Positions 61,800 to 64,000 of a stretch of DNA of 64,000 nucleotides are shown in pieces; the first letter of the stretch is position 1; each line of letters starts with the position of its first letter. Both the position numbers and the translations under genes were made by a program. The notes beneath the pieces are model-generated. The model was not told the origin of the DNA and ran no database searches. It saw nothing but the letters and a program-made list of their open reading frames with translations. Source of the DNA: Oryza sativa Japonica Group (taxonomy: Eukaryota; Streptophyta; Magnoliopsida; Poales; Poaceae); contig NC_089037.1 of the NCBI RefSeq assembly GCF_034140825.1, positions 35,493,001 through 35,557,000 on the forward strand, in the 5' to 3' direction.

Positions 61800-62570
61800 T
61801 GGTAGGCAACGCACTTGTCGACGTTTGAGATCGCGACTACGGTATTTAGATGGTATGGGGATCATTGGTACTAGGGTATATGCGAGATTGGAGTAAAAGA
61901 GACAGAGACAAGGATTTTTATATAGGTTCGGGCCCCTTATCTGACAGGTAATACCCCTACATCCTGTTGGCTGAAGCCGGTGTTGCTCCTTTATTCATTT
62001 GAATTACACAAGTATAATATTTGGGATAACTTATCTTGTTGTCGTTGACTTGGCGGCTAGATAACCGACTACGACAGGGTAGTCTTCCTCCTCGAATCCG
62101 CACTCGCCGAGATCAGATATGCTGCTAGATCCCTATTGCCGGCCTCCGTAGAAACCGGACGGGGTTTGTCTAGGCTAATCTCTGATGTTGATACCCGACG
62201 GCATGTCTTGGCGTGTGTTGGCTTGTGTATTGTGTGTTGATCTTGTGGCTTTGTGGCGTGTCCCCTCTCCTCCTAGGGGCTTGTATTTATACCCATAGAT
62301 GTTTCCTTGTCCAAATAAGACTAGGAAGACCAATATGGATACAATCTAGTCCTTGTCGTTTTCATATAGAACTTTACTTGTCCTTACTTATCTGGAACCC
62401 CTTCTATATACAAGGTATGATTCCGTATAAGACTTGGTATGTAGTGGGCCCGCCGAGCTTAGTCGATTACTATTGGGTATGCGGTATCTATAACCCTGAC
62501 AGCACTCATAGAAAGCAAGACACCTATAGTGATTTTATCAATATAAGATATGCCTCGAGGGTGCTCATAG
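61800..62570. mobile_element. Probable solo LTR or LTR fragment (fossil, Gypsy-like)
   Basis: About 0.77 kb of non-coding sequence of a kind that recurs in grass LTRs (AGGTTCGGGCCCC, CCTACATCCTGTTGG, a TATTTATACCC promoter-like word near 62285). No internal viral genes lie beside it, so it would be a solo LTR or a fragment. Exact ends and target duplication were not found, and age cannot be set. Assignment is from general resemblance. Confidence 0.5.
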
Positions 62571-63589
62571 GACGCTCTGCATGCTCATTTTCCCTCCTCT
62601 CTCTAGATACCTAGTATTGATGGCTGCATGTTTCATACAAAGAATAAAGCTCCTTAGCAAGCTTTAATTTTTTTCCCTTAAAATATTTTATGCGTAAGAA
62701 AATATACGGAGTATGTCTTAACCGTTAAAATTTGATATTTCATATAAGAAAGGAACACTTTTTCTAAGAAAATAGAGAAATATTTCAAATGGTATTTACA
62801 TGTTTCATATTTCTTTCATATGTTTTAGTGACTAAAATGTTCACAATGTGTAACTCGATGATTTACTAATTGTCAATTGAAATATTTTGATCATCTTTTT
62901 TTTTCTTTCGAGAAACAGGTATAACTGCGGACGATCACAACACACGCACACTCACCCTTATAAATGCTCACATCTATCTCTATGAGCATATCTGGAAAAC
63001 TAGACCGATATATCTTGAGATTATCGTGTCTATGTAAAAATTAATGACTAGTTTGAACATCAATATGCTCAGGGTTAGGTGCGTGGTGGTTCCTTAAATT
63101 TGGGATTGTTCCATCATGCAGGGTGCACACATACCACTAGACACTCACACCACACGCACAACCGTGATTGATTGGCACCCTTCAACCCACTTTTAAGAGA
63201 TGGGATCATGTGTAAGTCTCTAGCCCTCATCAAATTTCTAATAGGAGCCTCATATAAATTTTGAACAAATTTCACATCTGAACCGAAGTGGGGAAGTATT
63301 TTAGAACCTTTTGGGCACATGCCGTCTGGTTGTTAAATTCTCATGGAAATTGATTCAAACCTGTCAAAAATATTTCAAATTCTCCAACCCAAAGGTCTGA
63401 AGTTTGTCAATTTACCATGTTTGATTACTATGACTAAAAATGTGATGCCACCTTATACTACATAATGTGCAATCAAAGATGGATGAATTTTAATTTCCAG
63501 CAAATGTAATGTTATTCTAGGAATGGTTTGCACTTTCGTTTCTCTCTCTCTTGTGGGGATCATTTCTCTTACAGTAAATGTAATGTGAT
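62571..63589. other. Intergenic with a possible retroposon remnant
   Basis: About 62898-63170 begins with a T-rich run and contains CACACGCACACTCACCC and CTATGAGCATAT words typical of a dispersed grass repeat, possibly a short retroposon in minus orientation. No gene is seen. Confidence 0.35.
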
Positions 63590-63975
63590 GATACTTTGGC
63601 TAAATCATCCCAAAACTATAAATTTAAAGTGATATATCACAAAAATAGAGATTTAATAATAAAATTATCATAAAGGCCAAGTATCGCAAAACTACAAATT
63701 TACTAATAAAATTGTCATAAAGCTACAGATTGTAGGGTTTAAATCCTTAGCACCAATGCTATGTTTGAGTTATATATGTCTAAGTTTTGTGATTAAATTG
63801 ATATTAAACTTTTAGTTTGTGATAACTTTGCTACTAAATATATAGTTTTGCGATATTCTACTTTAAATCTGTAGTTCTGTGATAAATTTAGTGTTAAATA
63901 TATCGTTTTGTGATACATCATATTAAATCTATAATATTTTGATAATTTAACCAAAATACCAGTAGTTTTGTGAAA
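63590..63975. repeat. AT-rich palindromic array of about 40-bp units
   Basis: The left half has words such as ATCACAAAAATAGA and AATAAAATTATCATAAA; the right half has inverse words (TAGTTTTGCGATATT, TCGTTTTGTGATACAT, AGTTCTGTGATAAATTTAG) repeated about every 40-45 bp. Outer ends ACTTTGGCTAAAT and inverse of ATTTAACCAAAATACC pair. It is probably a large hairpin MITE. Non-coding. Confidence 0.6.
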
Positions 63976-64000
63976 TTTACTTGTTCTTAAAATAAAAGTC

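Noticed and set aside
62213-62614. 133-residue open frame
   Set aside because: Falls within the probable LTR fragment and shows no domain.

Overview
The window is plant nuclear DNA from a grass, and rice (Oryza) is the best fit. It has GC-rich first exons, GT-AG introns, plant gene families (SIAMESE-type CDK inhibitor, L-type lectin kinase, NPF transporter, Bowman-Birk inhibitor) and a dense load of Stowaway, Tourist, Mutator-like (MULE), CACTA, hAT and Helitron elements of the rice kind. Gene models were built by hand from homologous protein patterns and splice signals. Chromosome and cultivar cannot be told from the sequence.

Layout. 1-1792 is mostly non-coding. 1793-6632 is a complete-looking hAT transposon with a perfect 8-bp target duplication; its transposase frame carries one internal stop. 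6874-9154 (-) is a seven-exon NAD(P)-binding protein of the At5g02240 type. It is divergent from an FtsJ/RrmJ-type rRNA 2'-O-methyltransferase (9454-11406, +), and the two share a 300-bp promoter with a telo-box and site II elements. 13412-13681 (+) is a small SIAMESE-RELATED CDK inhibitor. 14380-16328 is a MULE inside which a second MULE has inserted, placed just upstream of a FES1-type Hsp70 nucleotide-exchange factor (16669-19271, +). Next come a plastid-type J-protein (19740-21042, +), a domesticated hAT-derived BED/DUF659 protein (22289-25079, +) and a single-exon L-type lectin receptor kinase (25897-28002, -).

28.4-32.9 kb is a bed of transposons: Stowaway cluster, Tourist, short MULE and non-autonomous CACTA. 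35028-40574 (-) is a 14-exon plastid-type sugar/H+ symporter (D-xylose-proton symporter-like 3 type), one intron of which holds a 1.04-kb Helitron. 40.8-45.7 kb contains a duplicated promoter-like segment and a 2.9-kb MULE with internally repeated terminal arms and a remnant MuDR-type protein. 47629-48117 (-) is a Bowman-Birk trypsin inhibitor with an intron that stays in frame if retained. 52.3-54.4 kb holds a MULE-like element and a hAT remnant. 54728-56995 (-) is an NPF (NRT1/PTR) transporter. 58.3-59.7 kb is a MULE inserted in a Stowaway. 59.7-64 kb has only repeats, including a probable fossil LTR and a palindromic AT-rich array.

The host genes do not form one pathway. The closest functional neighbours are the two Hsp70 co-chaperones (FES1 and J-protein, head to tail), probably acting in different compartments. 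The most unusual content is the transposon architecture: three nested insertions with readable target duplications, a Helitron in an intron, and a functional-looking domesticated hAT gene 16 kb from an element-borne hAT transposase.
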